A stretch of DNA of 64,000 nt from Actibacterium sp. (GCA_016278325.1 JADQCB010000001.1:62001-126000); one strand, 5' to 3'. Positions 45,774-56,328 are shown, counted from the first letter of the stretch. Translations and numbers: made by a program. The notes: generated by a model not told the origin, from the sequence alone.

Positions 45774-46574
45774 TCAGCCGCCCCAGATATAGACCGCCGC
45801 GAACAGGAACAGCCAGACCACGTCGACGAAGTGCCAGTACCACGCCGCCGCCTCGAAACCGACATGCTGCTCCGGCGTGAAATCGCCCGCCAGTGTGCGC
45901 AGCAGGCACACGAACAGGAAGATCGTGCCGATGACGACATGCGCGCCGTGGAACCCGGTCGCCATGAAGAAGTTCGCACCATATATATTGCCCGAGAAGC
46001 CGAACGCCGCGTGGCTGTATTCGTAGGCCTGCAGCAGCGTGAAGGTCAGCCCCAGAACGATCGCCAGGATCAGGCCGTTGCGCATGTCGCGGCGGTTGTT
46101 CTCATGCACCAGCGCATGGTGTGCCCAGGTCGCCGCCGCGCCCGAACACAGCAGGATCAGCGTGTTGATCAGCGGCAGGTGCCAGGGGTCGAATGTCTCG
46201 ATCCCCGCCGGCGGCCATTGTCCGTCCACCGCCGGGCTCTGCGGCCCCATCGGATAAAGCGCGTGTTTGAAAAAGCTCCAGAACCAGGCGGCGAAGAACA
46301 TCACTTCGGACATGATGAACAGGATGAAGCCATAGCGCAGGCCGATCCGAACCACCGGCGTATGATCGCCCGCGCGCGCCTCGGCGACCACTTCGGACCA
46401 CCAGCCGAACATTACATAGGCCACCAGGGCGAAGCCGATCAACATGATCCAGGGGCCGTTGTCGTGGAAGAACATGACCGCGCCATAGAGCATGACGAAC
46501 GCGCCCAGCGCCCCCAGAAGCGGCCAGATCGACGGGTTTATGATATGGTAGTCGTGGTTTTTCTCATGCGCCAT
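45774..46574 (-). CDS. ctaE: Cytochrome c oxidase subunit III
   Basis: Subunit III of the aa3-type oxidase, 266 residues with seven predicted membrane helices. The N-terminus [20 protein letters not shown] and the C-terminal [17 protein letters not shown] are strongly typical. It lies in the ctaC-ctaB-small gene-ctaG-ctaE order. Subunit I (ctaD) is not in the window; in many Rhodobacterales it is encoded elsewhere. Confidence 0.97.
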   Translation of the reverse strand: MAHEKNHDYHIINPSIWPLLGALGAFVMLYGAVMFFHDNGPWIMLIGFALVAYVMFGWWSEVVAEARAGDHTPVVRIGLRYGFILFIMSEVMFFAAWFWSFFKHALYPMGPQSPAVDGQWPPAGIETFDPWHLPLINTLILLCSGAAATWAHHALVHENNRRDMRNGLILAIVLGLTFTLLQAYEYSHAAFGFSGNIYGANFFMATGFHGAHVVIGTIFLFVCLLRTLAGDFTPEQHVGFEAAAWYWHFVDVVWLFLFAAVYIWGG

Positions 46575-46595
46575 TGGGGTCCCTCGCCTGAGACG

Positions 46596-47177
46596 TCAGT
46601 TGAAGTTTGTTGTGGTGCCGGTATCGGCGTCGAGCCGGGCCTGCTCTTTCGGCAGTTCGGCCTCGTGGAAGGTATAGCTCAGAGTGATCGTCGGAACGTA
46701 TTTCGCCTCCGGGTCGTCCTTGATGGCGGGATCGACATAGAAGGTGACAGGCATCTGCACCCGCTCGCCCGGCTGCAATACCTGCATCGTGAAGCAGAAA
46801 CAGTCGATCTTGGTGAAATACCCGCCCGCGGAATAGGGCGCAACATTGTAACTGGCGCTGCCCGCGATCACCCGGTCCGTCGGGTTGTAAGCCTCGTAGA
46901 AGGCGAGCCCGGTCTCACCGATCTTCAGCTCCATCGTTGTCTCGACCGGCGCGAATTCCCAGGGAAAGCCGCGTTCCCTGGAGGCATCGAACCGGATCTC
47001 GATGGTCTCGTCCAGCACCCGGTCCGACCCGGCCGACGCGACGCCGGTCGTGCCGCCGAACCCGGTCACCCGGCAGAACAGGTTGTAGGCAGGCACCGCC
47101 GCCCAGGCCATGGCGCCCATGAAGACCACGACACCAGCCAGCTTCAGCACGGTCTTCTGCTTGGCATCCATGCTCAT
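46596..47177 (-). CDS. ctaG: Cytochrome c oxidase assembly protein CtaG/Cox11
   Basis: A copper chaperone for the CuB site of subunit I. The 193-residue protein has one N-terminal membrane anchor (about 10-30), the conserved Cys35 just after it ([11 protein letters not shown]), and the copper-binding CFCF motif with Cys126 and Cys128. The start overlaps the small upstream gene by four bases (ATGA). The stop is 21 bases before ctaE. Confidence 0.96.
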   Translation of the reverse strand: MSMDAKQKTVLKLAGVVVFMGAMAWAAVPAYNLFCRVTGFGGTTGVASAGSDRVLDETIEIRFDASRERGFPWEFAPVETTMELKIGETGLAFYEAYNPTDRVIAGSASYNVAPYSAGGYFTKIDCFCFTMQVLQPGERVQMPVTFYVDPAIKDDPEAKYVPTITLSYTFHEAELPKEQARLDADTGTTTNFN

Positions 47178-47377
47178 TGGCCGCTCTCCTGCCGGTCCGC
47201 GGGCATTGCCATCTCGGGCCGCGCGACATGATCGAAGGCCTGCATCGGATCGCCTTCGGTCACCTTGACCACGGTCAGGCCGAAGACCAGGACGACGAAG
47301 GCCGCCAGCACAAGGCCCAGCCCCAGATTGCGGCCAAAACGGCGCTTGTGCAATTCGTGTTCTTCGCGGAACGACAT
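47174..47377 (-). CDS. Small membrane protein of the cta operon (CoxF-like)
   Basis: A 67-residue protein with a basic N-terminus ([19 protein letters not shown]), one membrane helix at about 18-40 and a short polar tail. Small genes in this place, between ctaB and ctaG, are called coxF or ORF1 in relatives; the function is not well defined. The ATG at 47377 lies just beyond the ctaB stop, with GGAG nine bases upstream inside ctaB; an in-frame ATG at 47392 would overlap ctaB. The end overlaps ctaG as ATGA. Confidence 0.8.
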   Translation of the reverse strand: MSFREEHELHKRRFGRNLGLGLVLAAFVVLVFGLTVVKVTEGDPMQAFDHVARPEMAMPADRQESGQ

Positions 47378-47378
47378 G

Positions 47379-48314
47379 CTACCACACTCCAAGCCCGTAG
47401 GCGCCCATACCGCTTTGCACCATCAGCGCCACGAAATGCAGGAACAGATAGATCAGCGAGAACCGGAAGAACCGCTTTTCGACCGCGTAACCGTCCGCGT
47501 CGGCCGCAGCCTCGTCGCGGCGGCGGATCGCGAGCGCCCCGCGGATGAACTGCGCGTTCAGCACCAGCGACACGGCCAGATAGACCGGCCCGCCGATCGG
47601 GGTGGCCGCGATCGCCAATGCCACCGGAGCCAGCAACAGCGTGTAGGCCAGCACATGGCGTCGCGTCGCCCGGCGGCCATGCGTGACCGTCAGCATCGGC
47701 ACGCCGGCATCCGCATAATCGCTTTTCATGAACAGCGCCAGGGCCCAGAAATGCGGCGGCGTCCACATGAAGATCAGCGCGAACATCAGAACCGATTCAA
47801 GGCTGACGCCACCCGTGGCCACGGCCCAGCCGATCATCGGCGGAAACGCCCCGGCCGCGCCACCGATCACGATGTTCTGCGGCGTCGCGCGCTTGAGCCA
47901 CATCGTATAGACCACGGCATAGAAAAAGATCGTGAAGGCCAGCAAGGCCGCGGCGAACCAGTTCGACGCGAGGCCCAGCATCACCACCGAGAAGCCCGAA
48001 AGCGCCAGCCCCAGGCCCAACGCCTCTTCCGGGGCGACGCGACCGGCCGGCACCGGGCGTTGCGCCGTGCGCCGCATCACCGCATCGATATCGGCGTCCC
48101 ACCACATGTTCAACGCGCCCGACGCGCCGCCGCCCACTGCAATGAACAGGATCGCAAAAAATGCCACGAAAGGATGGACGGCCACCGGCGCCACGACCAG
48201 ACCGGCCAGCGCCGTGAACACGACCAGCGACATCACGCGGGGCTTGAGAAGCGCCACGTAATCGCCGAACCCGGCTTCACCGGTCTGATCGAAGGCGGTT
48301 GCGATATCGGTCAT
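47379..48314 (-). CDS. ctaB: Protoheme IX farnesyltransferase (heme O synthase)
   Basis: A UbiA-type prenyltransferase that adds a farnesyl group to heme b, giving heme o, the precursor of heme a. It is 311 residues with about nine membrane helices. The Asp-rich motif [20 protein letters not shown] near residue 100 and the second acidic loop [12 protein letters not shown] near 220 bind the prenyl diphosphate. It lies second in the operon, after a strong hairpin that separates it from ctaC. Confidence 0.96.
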   Translation of the reverse strand: MTDIATAFDQTGEAGFGDYVALLKPRVMSLVVFTALAGLVVAPVAVHPFVAFFAILFIAVGGGASGALNMWWDADIDAVMRRTAQRPVPAGRVAPEEALGLGLALSGFSVVMLGLASNWFAAALLAFTIFFYAVVYTMWLKRATPQNIVIGGAAGAFPPMIGWAVATGGVSLESVLMFALIFMWTPPHFWALALFMKSDYADAGVPMLTVTHGRRATRRHVLAYTLLLAPVALAIAATPIGGPVYLAVSLVLNAQFIRGALAIRRRDEAAADADGYAVEKRFFRFSLIYLFLHFVALMVQSGMGAYGLGVW

Positions 48315-48334
48315 TCTGTCCTCGGGTCGGGGTG

Positions 48335-48362
48335 GGGCGGGCGGTCAGCGTTCCGCCCGCCC
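48335..48362 (-). terminator. Strong hairpin between ctaC and ctaB
   Basis: GGGCGGGCGG (48335-48344) pairs perfectly with CCGCCCGCCC (48353-48362) around an eight-base loop. It starts eight bases after the ctaC stop and has no T run behind it. It probably attenuates read-through or protects the ctaC 3' end, giving more subunit II than assembly factors. Confidence 0.5.
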
Positions 48363-48370
48363 GCGGAAAT

Positions 48371-49246
48371 TCAATCGGCCGACGCCACCTTGACCGGCTT
48401 CGCCGCGCCGGCATCGGCATATTCCGCCTTGGCCTTTTCCAGCCACGCCTCATAAGCTTCGGGGGTGACGGCCTTGACGGTGATCGGCATGAAGGCATGG
48501 TTCGAACCGCACAGTTCCGAACACTGCCCGAAATAGATCCCCTCCATCCCCTTGTCGACCTTGAACCACATCTCGGCCAGGCGTCCGGGGATCGCGTCCT
48601 GCTTCACGCCGAAGGCCGGCATCGCCCAGGAATGGATCACGTCGGCGCCGGTGACCTGGATCACCACGTTCTTGCCGGTCGGCACAACCATGGCCGTGTC
48701 GGTCGCCAGCCGGTACATGTCTTCGGGATAGCCCGCCTCGGCCAGCTGGTCCTTCTGAAGCATGTAACTGTCGAACGAGAACCCCTCATCGGGGTATTCA
48801 TAGCCCCAATACCATTGATAGCCGGTGATCTTGACGGTCACATCGGCCTTCGGGATCTCCATCTGCTTGAACAGCACCGGCAGGGAGAAGGCCCCGATGA
48901 CGACCAGGATGATGATCGGCACGATGGTCCAGGTGACTTCCAGCGGCGAATTGTGGGTAAAGCTGGCCGGCTTGGGGTTCGCACGACGGTTGAATCGCAG
49001 GATGACGATGATCAACAGCGCCAGGACGAACAGGCAGATCGCCCCGATGATCCAGTTGATCATCCCGTCCAGCCCCTGCAAATCGCGCGCCAGTTCCGTC
49101 GCGGCCGGCTGAAAGCCGGTCCCGCCATCCACCGGCTTGCCGATGATCCTGAGCCCGTCCACAGTCTCCTGTGCCAGCGCCGATTTTGCCATGATCGTTG
49201 CAGCAGCTGCGGCCGAGACGCCGCCAAGCAAAGATGAAATCCGCAT
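48371..49246 (-). CDS. ctaC: Cytochrome c oxidase subunit II
   Basis: Subunit II of the aa3 oxidase, which accepts electrons from cytochrome c at the CuA centre. The 291-residue precursor has a signal peptide ending near KSALA at residue 25, two membrane helices (about 62-84 and 104-126) and the cupredoxin domain. The CuA ligands are complete: His205, Cys242, Glu244, Cys246, His250 and Met253. The ATG at 49246 is chosen for its AGGGA spacing; 49252 is a close alternative. It is the promoter-proximal gene of the operon and divergent from tldD. Confidence 0.97.
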   Translation of the reverse strand: MRISSLLGGVSAAAAATIMAKSALAQETVDGLRIIGKPVDGGTGFQPAATELARDLQGLDGMINWIIGAICLFVLALLIIVILRFNRRANPKPASFTHNSPLEVTWTIVPIIILVVIGAFSLPVLFKQMEIPKADVTVKITGYQWYWGYEYPDEGFSFDSYMLQKDQLAEAGYPEDMYRLATDTAMVVPTGKNVVIQVTGADVIHSWAMPAFGVKQDAIPGRLAEMWFKVDKGMEGIYFGQCSELCGSNHAFMPITVKAVTPEAYEAWLEKAKAEYADAGAAKPVKVASAD

Positions 49247-49404
49247 GTGCATTCCCTGTTCGAATGGCGGCCCGTGGCCGCTGAACGGCACCCGAAATTC
49301 GGTCAGGCCGTTGAGTTCCCGGCCCCAAAAACCATATTACACCGGATGAAACAAGCCATGTTTGTTGCGGCATTGGGCCGCGATTTGATCTGGCGCAAGG
49401 ACCG

Positions 49405-50829
49405 ATGATGCAGCACCCCAGATTCCAGCCGTTTACCGATTCTCTCGACCAGGAGCGCGCCCTTGCGGTCTTGCGCGATGCCACCGCCGGCGCCGATGAT
49501 GGCGAGCTGTTCCTCGAACGGCGCCGGTCCGAGGCGATCATGCTGGATGACGGGCGAATCAGGACGGCCAGCTATGACGCATCCGAAGGTTTCGGCCTGC
49601 GCGCCGTGCGCGGCGCGGCCTCGGGCTATGCGCATTCCACCGAGATCAGCGAAAGCGCGCTCCGACGCGCGGCGCAAACCGCGCGGCTGGCGGTCGGCGA
49701 TGGCGGCGGCGTGATGGCGGACGGGCCGCACGCGACCAACCGGCGGCTCTATACCGATGCCGACCCGATGGCGGGCGCCGAATTTCCGGTCAAGATCGAG
49801 ACCCTGCGCGAGATCGACGCCTTCGCCCGCGATCTGGATCCGCGCGTCGTGCAGGTTTCGGCCACCCTGGCCGCATCGCTGCAAGAGATCCACATCCTGC
49901 GCCCGGATGGCCAGCTTCTGTCGGATATCCGGCCGATGACGCGGCTGAATGTCTCGGTCATCGTCGAGGAAAACGGGCGCCGTGAAAGCGGCATGGCCGG
50001 CGGCGGCGGGCGCACCGGCCTGGGCGGGCTGATCGCGCGCGACCATTGGCAGACCACCGCGCAAGAGGCTTTGCGGATCGCGCTGGTCAACCTCCGGGCC
50101 GAACCGGCGCCGGCCGGCGTGATGGACGTGGCGCTCGGGGCCGGGTGGCCCGGCATCCTGCTGCACGAGGCGGTCGGCCACGGGCTGGAGGGCGATTTCA
50201 ACCGCAAGGGCAGTTCGGCCTTCGCCGGGCTGATGGGGCAGCGGGTGGCCGCGCCCGGGGTCACGGTGCTCGATGACGGCACGATCCCCGACCGGCGCGG
50301 CTCGATCACCTTCGATGACGAGGGCACGCCCTCGGGGCGCAACCTGCTGATCGAGGACGGAATCCTCGTCGGCTACATGCAGGATCGGCAGAACGCCCGC
50401 CTGATGGGGGTCGCGCCCACCGGCAATGGCCGGCGCGAAAGCTTTGCCCATACGCCGATGCCGCGGATGACCAACACGATCATGATGGGCGGAGACGCCA
50501 GCCCCGACGACATCGTGACCGAGGTGAAGGATGGCATCTATGCCGTGGGGTTCGGCGGCGGACAGGTGGATATCACCAACGGCAAGTTCGTGTTCAGCTG
50601 CACCGAGGCCTATCGCGTGATCGACGGCCGGATCGGCGCGCCGGTCAAGGGCGCGACCCTGATCGGCGACGGCCCCACCGCGATGCAGAAAATCCGCGCC
50701 GTCGGCAATGACATGGCGCTCGACCCGGGAATCGGCAACTGCGGCAAGGCCGGCCAGTGGGTGCCGGTGGGCGTGGGCCAGCCGACGCTGCTGATCGGCG
50801 GCCTGACGGTGGGCGGCGCGGCGCGCTGA
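49405..50829 (+). CDS. tldD: TldD/PmbA-family metalloprotease TldD
   Basis: The catalytic half of the TldD-TldE protease, which degrades unfolded peptides and matures some peptide natural products. The zinc motif HEAVGH (His254, Glu255, His259) is in LLHEAVGHGLEGD, and the 474-residue length is typical. The start is ATG at 49405 or 49408 behind AAGGA. The partner tldE/pmbA is not in the window. It is divergent from ctaC. Confidence 0.94.
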   Translation: MMQHPRFQPFTDSLDQERALAVLRDATAGADDGELFLERRRSEAIMLDDGRIRTASYDASEGFGLRAVRGAASGYAHSTEISESALRRAAQTARLAVGDGGGVMADGPHATNRRLYTDADPMAGAEFPVKIETLREIDAFARDLDPRVVQVSATLAASLQEIHILRPDGQLLSDIRPMTRLNVSVIVEENGRRESGMAGGGGRTGLGGLIARDHWQTTAQEALRIALVNLRAEPAPAGVMDVALGAGWPGILLHEAVGHGLEGDFNRKGSSAFAGLMGQRVAAPGVTVLDDGTIPDRRGSITFDDEGTPSGRNLLIEDGILVGYMQDRQNARLMGVAPTGNGRRESFAHTPMPRMTNTIMMGGDASPDDIVTEVKDGIYAVGFGGGQVDITNGKFVFSCTEAYRVIDGRIGAPVKGATLIGDGPTAMQKIRAVGNDMALDPGIGNCGKAGQWVPVGVGQPTLLIGGLTVGGAAR

Positions 50830-50993
50830 CCGGCCGGCCCCGCCGCAAGCGCCCGGCCTGCGGTGTTGGCCCGGGCCGGAAAGCGGGGCTGGCGGGCGGG
50901 CAGGTTTTCGGAAAAATTTTCACCGCCGTTCATGTGCCGTTAACCTTGCTTCGCGCAATCTCGGCCCACGGATGAGACGGAGTCGCGCGGCCA

Positions 50994-52208
50994 GTGGACA
51001 AACATTCTTCCACCCACCCCCTCGCACCACCCACCCAGGAAGAGTCCCTGGTCGCATGGCTTCGTCTCATTCGGTCCCGCCGGGTCGGCCCGGCAACCTT
51101 TTTCCGTCTGATGACAGAGCATGGCAGCGCCGAGGCCGCGCTGGAGGCGCTTCCGGGTGTGGCGCGGGTCGCCGGGGTCGAACGCTATGCCCCCTGCCCC
51201 GCCGCAGCGGCCGAGCGCGAACTGGCCGCGGGCCGTGCCGCCGGCGCGGTCCCGGTGCCCTTCGGTTCGCCCGACTACCCGAAGGCGCTGGCCGGGGTTC
51301 CCGATCCGCCGCCGCTGCTCTGGCTGCGTGGCCAGCCTCACCTGTTGCGCCGGCCGATGGTGGCGATGGTCGGGGCGCGCAATGCCTCGTCGCTGGGAAC
51401 ACGCATGGCGCGCGCCCTTGCCGCGGGGCTGGGCGAACACGGGATCGTCACGGTCTCGGGGCTGGCCCGCGGGATCGACACGGCGGCACATATGGCCTCG
51501 CTCGACAGCGGAACCGTCGCGGTGATGGCCGGCGGGGTGGACGTGACCTATCCGGCCGAGAATGCCGATCTTGCCGCGCGTATCGCCGAGACCGGTCTTG
51601 TTCTGTCCGAGCAACCGGTCGGCATGCAGCCCCAGGCGCGCCACTTTCCCAGCCGCAACCGCATCATCGCCGGGTTGGCCGAGGCGGTCGTGGTGGTCGA
51701 GGCGGCGGCCCGATCGGGCAGCCTGATCACCGCGAAGAACGCGCTCGACCAGGGGCGCGAGGTTCTGGCCGTGCCCGGCCACCCTTTCGACGCGCGTGCG
51801 GCCGGTGCGAACATGCTGATCCGCGACGGCGCGGTTCTGGTGCGCAACGCCGCAGACGTGATCGAGGCGCTGCCCCCCGCACACAGCCCGGAGCCGGCGC
51901 ATTCGGATATGTTTCCGATCCGCCGCCCGGAACCGCAGCCCCGTCCTGCGCGCGGGCCCGAAACGGCGCGGCCGTCGCGTTTTGCCAAGATCCCGGCCGG
52001 CCCGGAACGGCGGGCCCGGCGCGCCAGCGAAATCCCCGCGCTTCATGCCGAGATCCTGTCGCGGCTGGGCCCCTCGCCCGTGGCCGAGGATCAGCTGATC
52101 CGCGATCTCGACCTGCCCGCGGGCCAGGTCACGCCCGAATTGCTGAACCTGGAGCTTGAGGGCCGCGTCACCCGCCAGGCCGGCGGTCTTCTGTCGCGCG
52201 CCGACTGA
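50994..52208 (+). CDS. dprA: DNA-processing protein DprA
   Basis: A ssDNA-binding protein that loads RecA on incoming DNA during transformation. The Rossmann-like domain is at about 120-320, with MVAMVGARNASSLGTRMA, TVSGLARGIDTAAH and AGGVDVTYPAENADLAARI. A C-terminal winged-helix domain (DprA_WH) covers about 345-400. The GTG start at 50994 gives 404 residues. In Rhodobacterales DprA also serves uptake of gene-transfer-agent DNA. A TTAA half-site at 50940-50943 upstream is a weak hint of CtrA control. topA follows after a 179-base gap. Confidence 0.93.
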   Translation: MDKHSSTHPLAPPTQEESLVAWLRLIRSRRVGPATFFRLMTEHGSAEAALEALPGVARVAGVERYAPCPAAAAERELAAGRAAGAVPVPFGSPDYPKALAGVPDPPPLLWLRGQPHLLRRPMVAMVGARNASSLGTRMARALAAGLGEHGIVTVSGLARGIDTAAHMASLDSGTVAVMAGGVDVTYPAENADLAARIAETGLVLSEQPVGMQPQARHFPSRNRIIAGLAEAVVVVEAAARSGSLITAKNALDQGREVLAVPGHPFDARAAGANMLIRDGAVLVRNAADVIEALPPAHSPEPAHSDMFPIRRPEPQPRPARGPETARPSRFAKIPAGPERRARRASEIPALHAEILSRLGPSPVAEDQLIRDLDLPAGQVTPELLNLELEGRVTRQAGGLLSRAD

Positions 52209-52387
52209 GGCCACCGCGGCCCGGTCCCCTTTCACCTGTCTCCGACCAGGGCAGCCCCCCGCCGCCAATCGATTTTTCCGCCCCGAAGGGGCGTTCGGCG
52301 CCGGCCGCGGGGACACATTGACATTCCCCCGCCGCCACCCACATTTTGCGCCGCCAGTGGCCCGTGCCACGAGTCGAAAGGAATTTC

Positions 52388-54901
52388 ATGCCCGTTGTCG
52401 TCGTCGAGTCCCCCGCCAAAGCAAAGACAATCAACAAGTATCTGGGCGACGATTATACCGTTCTGGCCTCCTACGGCCATGTCCGCGACCTGCCGCCAAA
52501 GGACGGCTCGGTCGATCCGGAGCATGGCTTCGACATGAAATGGGAGGTGGCCAGCGATTCCCGCAAACACGTCAAGGCGATCGCCGACGCGCTGAAGGAT
52601 GACAACGCGCTGATCCTCGCAACCGACCCCGACCGAGAGGGCGAGGCGATCAGCTGGCACCTGGAAGAGACGCTGCGCAAGCGCAAGGCGCTCAAGAAGA
52701 ACACGCCGGTGTCGCGCGTGGTGTTCAACGCGATCACCAGATCGGCCGTGACCGAGGCGATGAAGAACCCCCGTCAGATCGATGCGCCACTGGTCGAGGC
52801 CTATCTCGCCCGCCGGGCGCTCGACTATCTGGTGGGGTTCAACCTGTCGCCCGTGCTGTGGCGCAAGCTGCCCGGCGCCAAGTCGGCCGGCCGCGTGCAA
52901 TCGGTCTGCCTGCGGCTGATCGTCGAGCGCGAAATGGAGATCGAGGCGTTCCGCCCCCGCGAATACTGGACCGTCAAGGCGCAGCTTTCGACCCCGCGCG
53001 GACAGGACTACGAGGCGCGGCTGACCGCCCTCGGCGGCAAGAAGCTGGACAAGTACGATCTGGAAAACGGGACCGCGGCCGAACTGGCCGTCCAGGCGAT
53101 CCGGTCGCGCGATCTGACGGTGAAATCGGTCGAGGCAAAACCGGCCAACCGCAACCCGGCCGCCCCGTTCATGACCTCGACCCTGCAACAGGAGGCCAGC
53201 CGAAAGTTCGGCTTCGGCGCCCGCCAGACCATGTCGGCGGCGCAGCGTCTCTATGAGGCGGGGCACATCACCTATATGCGGACCGACGGGATCGACATGG
53301 CCCCCGAGGCCGTGATGGCCGCACGCGATGCGATCAAAGGCCGCTATGGCGTCGATTACGTTCCCGATTCGCCGCGCATGTACAAGAACAAGGCCAAGAA
53401 CGCGCAGGAAGCGCATGAATGTATCCGTCCCACCGACATGACGCGCGACGCCGCGGCGCTGCGGCTGACCGATGCCGATCAGCGCAAGCTGTATGACCTG
53501 ATCTGGAAACGCACCCTGGCCAGCCAGATGGCCGCCGCGCGGATGGAACGCACCACCGTGGACGTGGCCAGCGCCGACGACCAGGTCGAGCTGCGCGCCA
53601 CCGGCCAGGTAGTGCTGTTCGACGGGTTCATGAAGGTCTACCAGGAAGGCCGCGACGACGTGGTCGTGGATGACGACGACAAGCGCCTGCCACAGATCAC
53701 CCAGGGCGAGGCCGCCAGGACCGAAAGCGTCACGCCCGAACAGCACTTCACCCAGCCGCCGCCGCGCTACACCGAGGCAACGCTGGTCAAGCGGATGGAA
53801 GAGCTGGGGATCGGGCGCCCCTCGACCTATGCCTCGATCGTCACGACGATCCAGGACCGGGGCTATGTCCGCAAGGAACAGAACCGCCTGCTGCCCGAAG
53901 ACAAGGGGCGGCTGGTCACGGCCTTCCTGGAAAACTACTTCCGCAAATATGTCGGCTATGAGTTCACGGCCAACCTGGAAGACGAGCTTGACGATGTCTC
54001 GGCGGGTGAGCGCGACTATATAGATGTGCTCGACCGGTTCTGGCGCGATTTCTCGGCGGCGATTGCCGAAACCTCGGATCTGCGAATCACCGAAGTGCTG
54101 GAAAAGATCGACGAGGTTCTGGCCCCGCATCTCTATCCGCCGCGCGAAGACGGGAGTGATCCGCGGATCTGCCCGAAATGCGGCGCCGGACGGCTGAACC
54201 TCAAGACCGCACGCTCGGGCGGGGCGTTCATCGGCTGCTCGAACTATCCCGAATGCCGCTATACCCGGCCATTGTCGGCGCAGGCCGATGACGGCACGGC
54301 GGAGCTGGACGGCAAGGTGCTGGGCCATGACGGCACGGAGGAGATCACGCTGCGCATCGGCCGGTTCGGTCCCTATGTCCAGAAGGGCGAGCCGACCGAG
54401 GACCAGCCCAAACCGCCGCGGGCCAGCTTGCCAAAGGGCTGGAGCCCCGAAGAGATCGACCTGGACAAGGCGATGTTGTTGCTCAGCCTGCCGCGCGAAG
54501 TGGGGCCGCATCCCGACGATGGCGAGATGATCGAGGCGGGTATCGGCCGCTATGGCCCCTATGTCCGGCACGGTCGTCTCTATGCCAATCTCAAGGAGGT
54601 GGACGATGTGTTCACCATCGGCATGAACCGCGCGGTCGAGGTGCTGGCGCAGAAGGCCGCCACGCGCGGCGGCGGGCGCGGCGCCGCGGCCAAGCCGATC
54701 AAGGAGTTGGGCGAGCATCCCGAAAGCGGCGGCGCGGTGAACGTGATGGACGGGCGCTATGGGCCTTACGTCAAATGGGACAAGGTCAACGCGACCCTGC
54801 CCAAGGACACGAACCCGGATGACGTGACGATGGATCTGGCGGTGCAGCTGATCGCCGAAAAGGCGGCGAAGAAGGGCGGCAAGCGCAAGAAGAAGGCCTG
54901 A
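52388..54901 (+). CDS. topA: DNA topoisomerase I
   Basis: A type IA topoisomerase that relaxes negative supercoils. The Toprim acidic motif TDPDREGE is at residues 79-86 and the catalytic Tyr296 in ITYMRTDG. One four-cysteine zinc ribbon lies near residue 595 (CPKCGAGRL...CSNYPEC). Three C-terminal Topo_C repeats follow, each with the GRYGPYV pattern, and a lysine-rich tail. The ATG at 52388 follows AAAGGAA and begins at the Toprim strand MPVVVVESPAKAK; 837 residues. It follows dprA, a common pair. Confidence 0.97.
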   Translation: MPVVVVESPAKAKTINKYLGDDYTVLASYGHVRDLPPKDGSVDPEHGFDMKWEVASDSRKHVKAIADALKDDNALILATDPDREGEAISWHLEETLRKRKALKKNTPVSRVVFNAITRSAVTEAMKNPRQIDAPLVEAYLARRALDYLVGFNLSPVLWRKLPGAKSAGRVQSVCLRLIVEREMEIEAFRPREYWTVKAQLSTPRGQDYEARLTALGGKKLDKYDLENGTAAELAVQAIRSRDLTVKSVEAKPANRNPAAPFMTSTLQQEASRKFGFGARQTMSAAQRLYEAGHITYMRTDGIDMAPEAVMAARDAIKGRYGVDYVPDSPRMYKNKAKNAQEAHECIRPTDMTRDAAALRLTDADQRKLYDLIWKRTLASQMAAARMERTTVDVASADDQVELRATGQVVLFDGFMKVYQEGRDDVVVDDDDKRLPQITQGEAARTESVTPEQHFTQPPPRYTEATLVKRMEELGIGRPSTYASIVTTIQDRGYVRKEQNRLLPEDKGRLVTAFLENYFRKYVGYEFTANLEDELDDVSAGERDYIDVLDRFWRDFSAAIAETSDLRITEVLEKIDEVLAPHLYPPREDGSDPRICPKCGAGRLNLKTARSGGAFIGCSNYPECRYTRPLSAQADDGTAELDGKVLGHDGTEEITLRIGRFGPYVQKGEPTEDQPKPPRASLPKGWSPEEIDLDKAMLLLSLPREVGPHPDDGEMIEAGIGRYGPYVRHGRLYANLKEVDDVFTIGMNRAVEVLAQKAATRGGGRGAAAKPIKELGEHPESGGAVNVMDGRYGPYVKWDKVNATLPKDTNPDDVTMDLAVQLIAEKAAKKGGKRKKKA

Positions 54902-54959
54902 GCATCACGCCGCATCGCGGCAATCCGTTGACTCGGCGCAGGCCAGACGCCAGAACATG

Positions 54960-54977
54960 CCCCAATCTGAATTGGGG
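54960..54977 (+). promoter_or_regulatory. Hairpin overlapping the scoA ribosome binding site
   Basis: CCCCAATCTGAATTGGGG is a perfect 7-4-7 inverted repeat. Its right arm merges with GGGGAGAG, the likely Shine-Dalgarno of scoA (ATG at 54986). It may mask the site in the mRNA or act as a DNA operator. TTGACT near 54928-54933 is a possible -35, although the matching -10 is poor. Confidence 0.4.
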
Positions 54978-54985
54978 AGAGATCC

Positions 54986-55684
54986 ATGAAAAAGCTGTAT
55001 GGCAGCGCGGCAGAGGCCCTGGACGGGCTTTTGTTTGACGGCATGACCATCGCCGCGGGCGGGTTCGGCCTGTGCGGCATTCCCGAGCTTCTGATCGCGG
55101 CGATTCGCGAGGCCGGCACCAGCGACATCACCATCGCCTCGAACAATTGCGGCGTTGACGAGTTCGGTCTGGGCATCCTGCTGGAAAGCCGCCAGATCCG
55201 GAAGATGATGTCATCCTATGTGGGCGAGAATGCCGAATTCATGCGCCAGTACCTGTCGGGCGAGCTGGAACTGGAATTCAACCCGCAGGGCACCCTGGCC
55301 GAGCGGATGCGCGCCGGCGGCGCGGGCATCCCGGGCTTCTACACGAAAACCGGCGTCGGCACCCAGATCGCCGAGGGCAAGGAACATAAGGAGTTCGACG
55401 GCGAGACCTATATCCTGGAACGCGGCATCGTGGCGGATATTTCCATCGTCAAGGCGTGGAAGGCCGATGAAACCGGCAATCTGGTGTTCCGCAAGACCGC
55501 GCGCAACTTCAACCCGCCGGCGGCCAAATGCGGCAAGGTCTGCATCGTCGAGGTCGAGGAAATCGTGCCCACCGGAAGCCTGGATCCCGACTGCATCCAT
55601 CTGCCCGGTATCTATGTGCATCGCCTGATCCAGGGCGAACACGAGAAACGCATCGAAAAGCGCACCACGCGCCCGGCAGCTTGA
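54986..55684 (+). CDS. scoA: Succinyl-CoA:3-ketoacid CoA-transferase subunit A
   Basis: The alpha chain of a two-subunit CoA transferase that activates acetoacetate with succinyl-CoA, for ketone-body or polyhydroxybutyrate breakdown. In 232 residues the CoA-transferase family I signature is [10 protein letters not shown] at about 24-33, and [11 protein letters not shown] follows. The pair with scoB, 14 bases apart, is complete. A hairpin overlaps its ribosome binding site. Specificity between acetoacetate and other 3-oxoacids cannot be read from sequence. Confidence 0.93.
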   Translation: MKKLYGSAAEALDGLLFDGMTIAAGGFGLCGIPELLIAAIREAGTSDITIASNNCGVDEFGLGILLESRQIRKMMSSYVGENAEFMRQYLSGELELEFNPQGTLAERMRAGGAGIPGFYTKTGVGTQIAEGKEHKEFDGETYILERGIVADISIVKAWKADETGNLVFRKTARNFNPPAAKCGKVCIVEVEEIVPTGSLDPDCIHLPGIYVHRLIQGEHEKRIEKRTTRPAA

Positions 55685-55698
55685 AGGAGGTCACGACC

Positions 55699-56328
55699 AT
55701 GGCATGGGACCGCAACCAGATGGCCGCGCGCGCGGCACGGGAACTCGAAGACGGGATGTATGTGAACCTCGGGATCGGGATCCCGACACTGGTGGCCAAT
55801 TACATCCCCGAGGGCGTGCATGTGACGCTTCAGTCGGAAAACGGGATGCTGGGCATCGGCCCCTTCCCGATCGAGGGAGAGGAAGACCCCGACCTGATCA
55901 ATGCCGGCAAGCAAACGATCACCGAACTGCCGCACTCGGCCTATTTCGACAGCGCCGAAAGCTTCGCGATGATCCGCGGCGGCAAGATCGCCATGGCGAT
56001 CCTGGGCGCGATGGAAGTGGCCGAGAACGGCGATCTTGCGAACTGGATGATCCCGGGCAAGCTGGTCAAGGGCATGGGCGGCGCGATGGACCTCGTGGCC
56101 GGGGTCAAGCGCGTCGTCGTGGTGATGGACCACACCAACAAGCATGGTGACAGCAAGTTGCTGAAGGCATGCACCCTTCCGCTGACAGGCACCGGGGTCG
56201 TGAACCGGATCATCACCAATCTGGGCGTGCTGGATGTGGTCGAGGGCGGGCTGAAGATCGTCGAATGCGCCGAGGGCGTCACCGAGGACGAGATCCGCGC
56301 GGCGACCGAGGCGCGGGTTGTCAACTGA
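55699..56328 (+). CDS. scoB: Succinyl-CoA:3-ketoacid CoA-transferase subunit B
   Basis: The beta chain with the catalytic glutamate, in [14 protein letters not shown] near residue 51, which forms the glutamyl-CoA intermediate. It is 209 residues; the N-terminus [24 protein letters not shown] is typical. The ATG at 55699 follows AAGGAGG. The gene ends 22 bases before a strong bidirectional terminator. Confidence 0.94.
   Translation: MAWDRNQMAARAARELEDGMYVNLGIGIPTLVANYIPEGVHVTLQSENGMLGIGPFPIEGEEDPDLINAGKQTITELPHSAYFDSAESFAMIRGGKIAMAILGAMEVAENGDLANWMIPGKLVKGMGGAMDLVAGVKRVVVVMDHTNKHGDSKLLKACTLPLTGTGVVNRIITNLGVLDVVEGGLKIVECAEGVTEDEIRAATEARVVN

Noticed and set aside
52232-54718. Open frame of 828 codons antisense to topA
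   Set aside because: topA on the plus strand has every catalytic motif; long antisense frames are expected in high-GC DNA, and this one has no recognisable domain.
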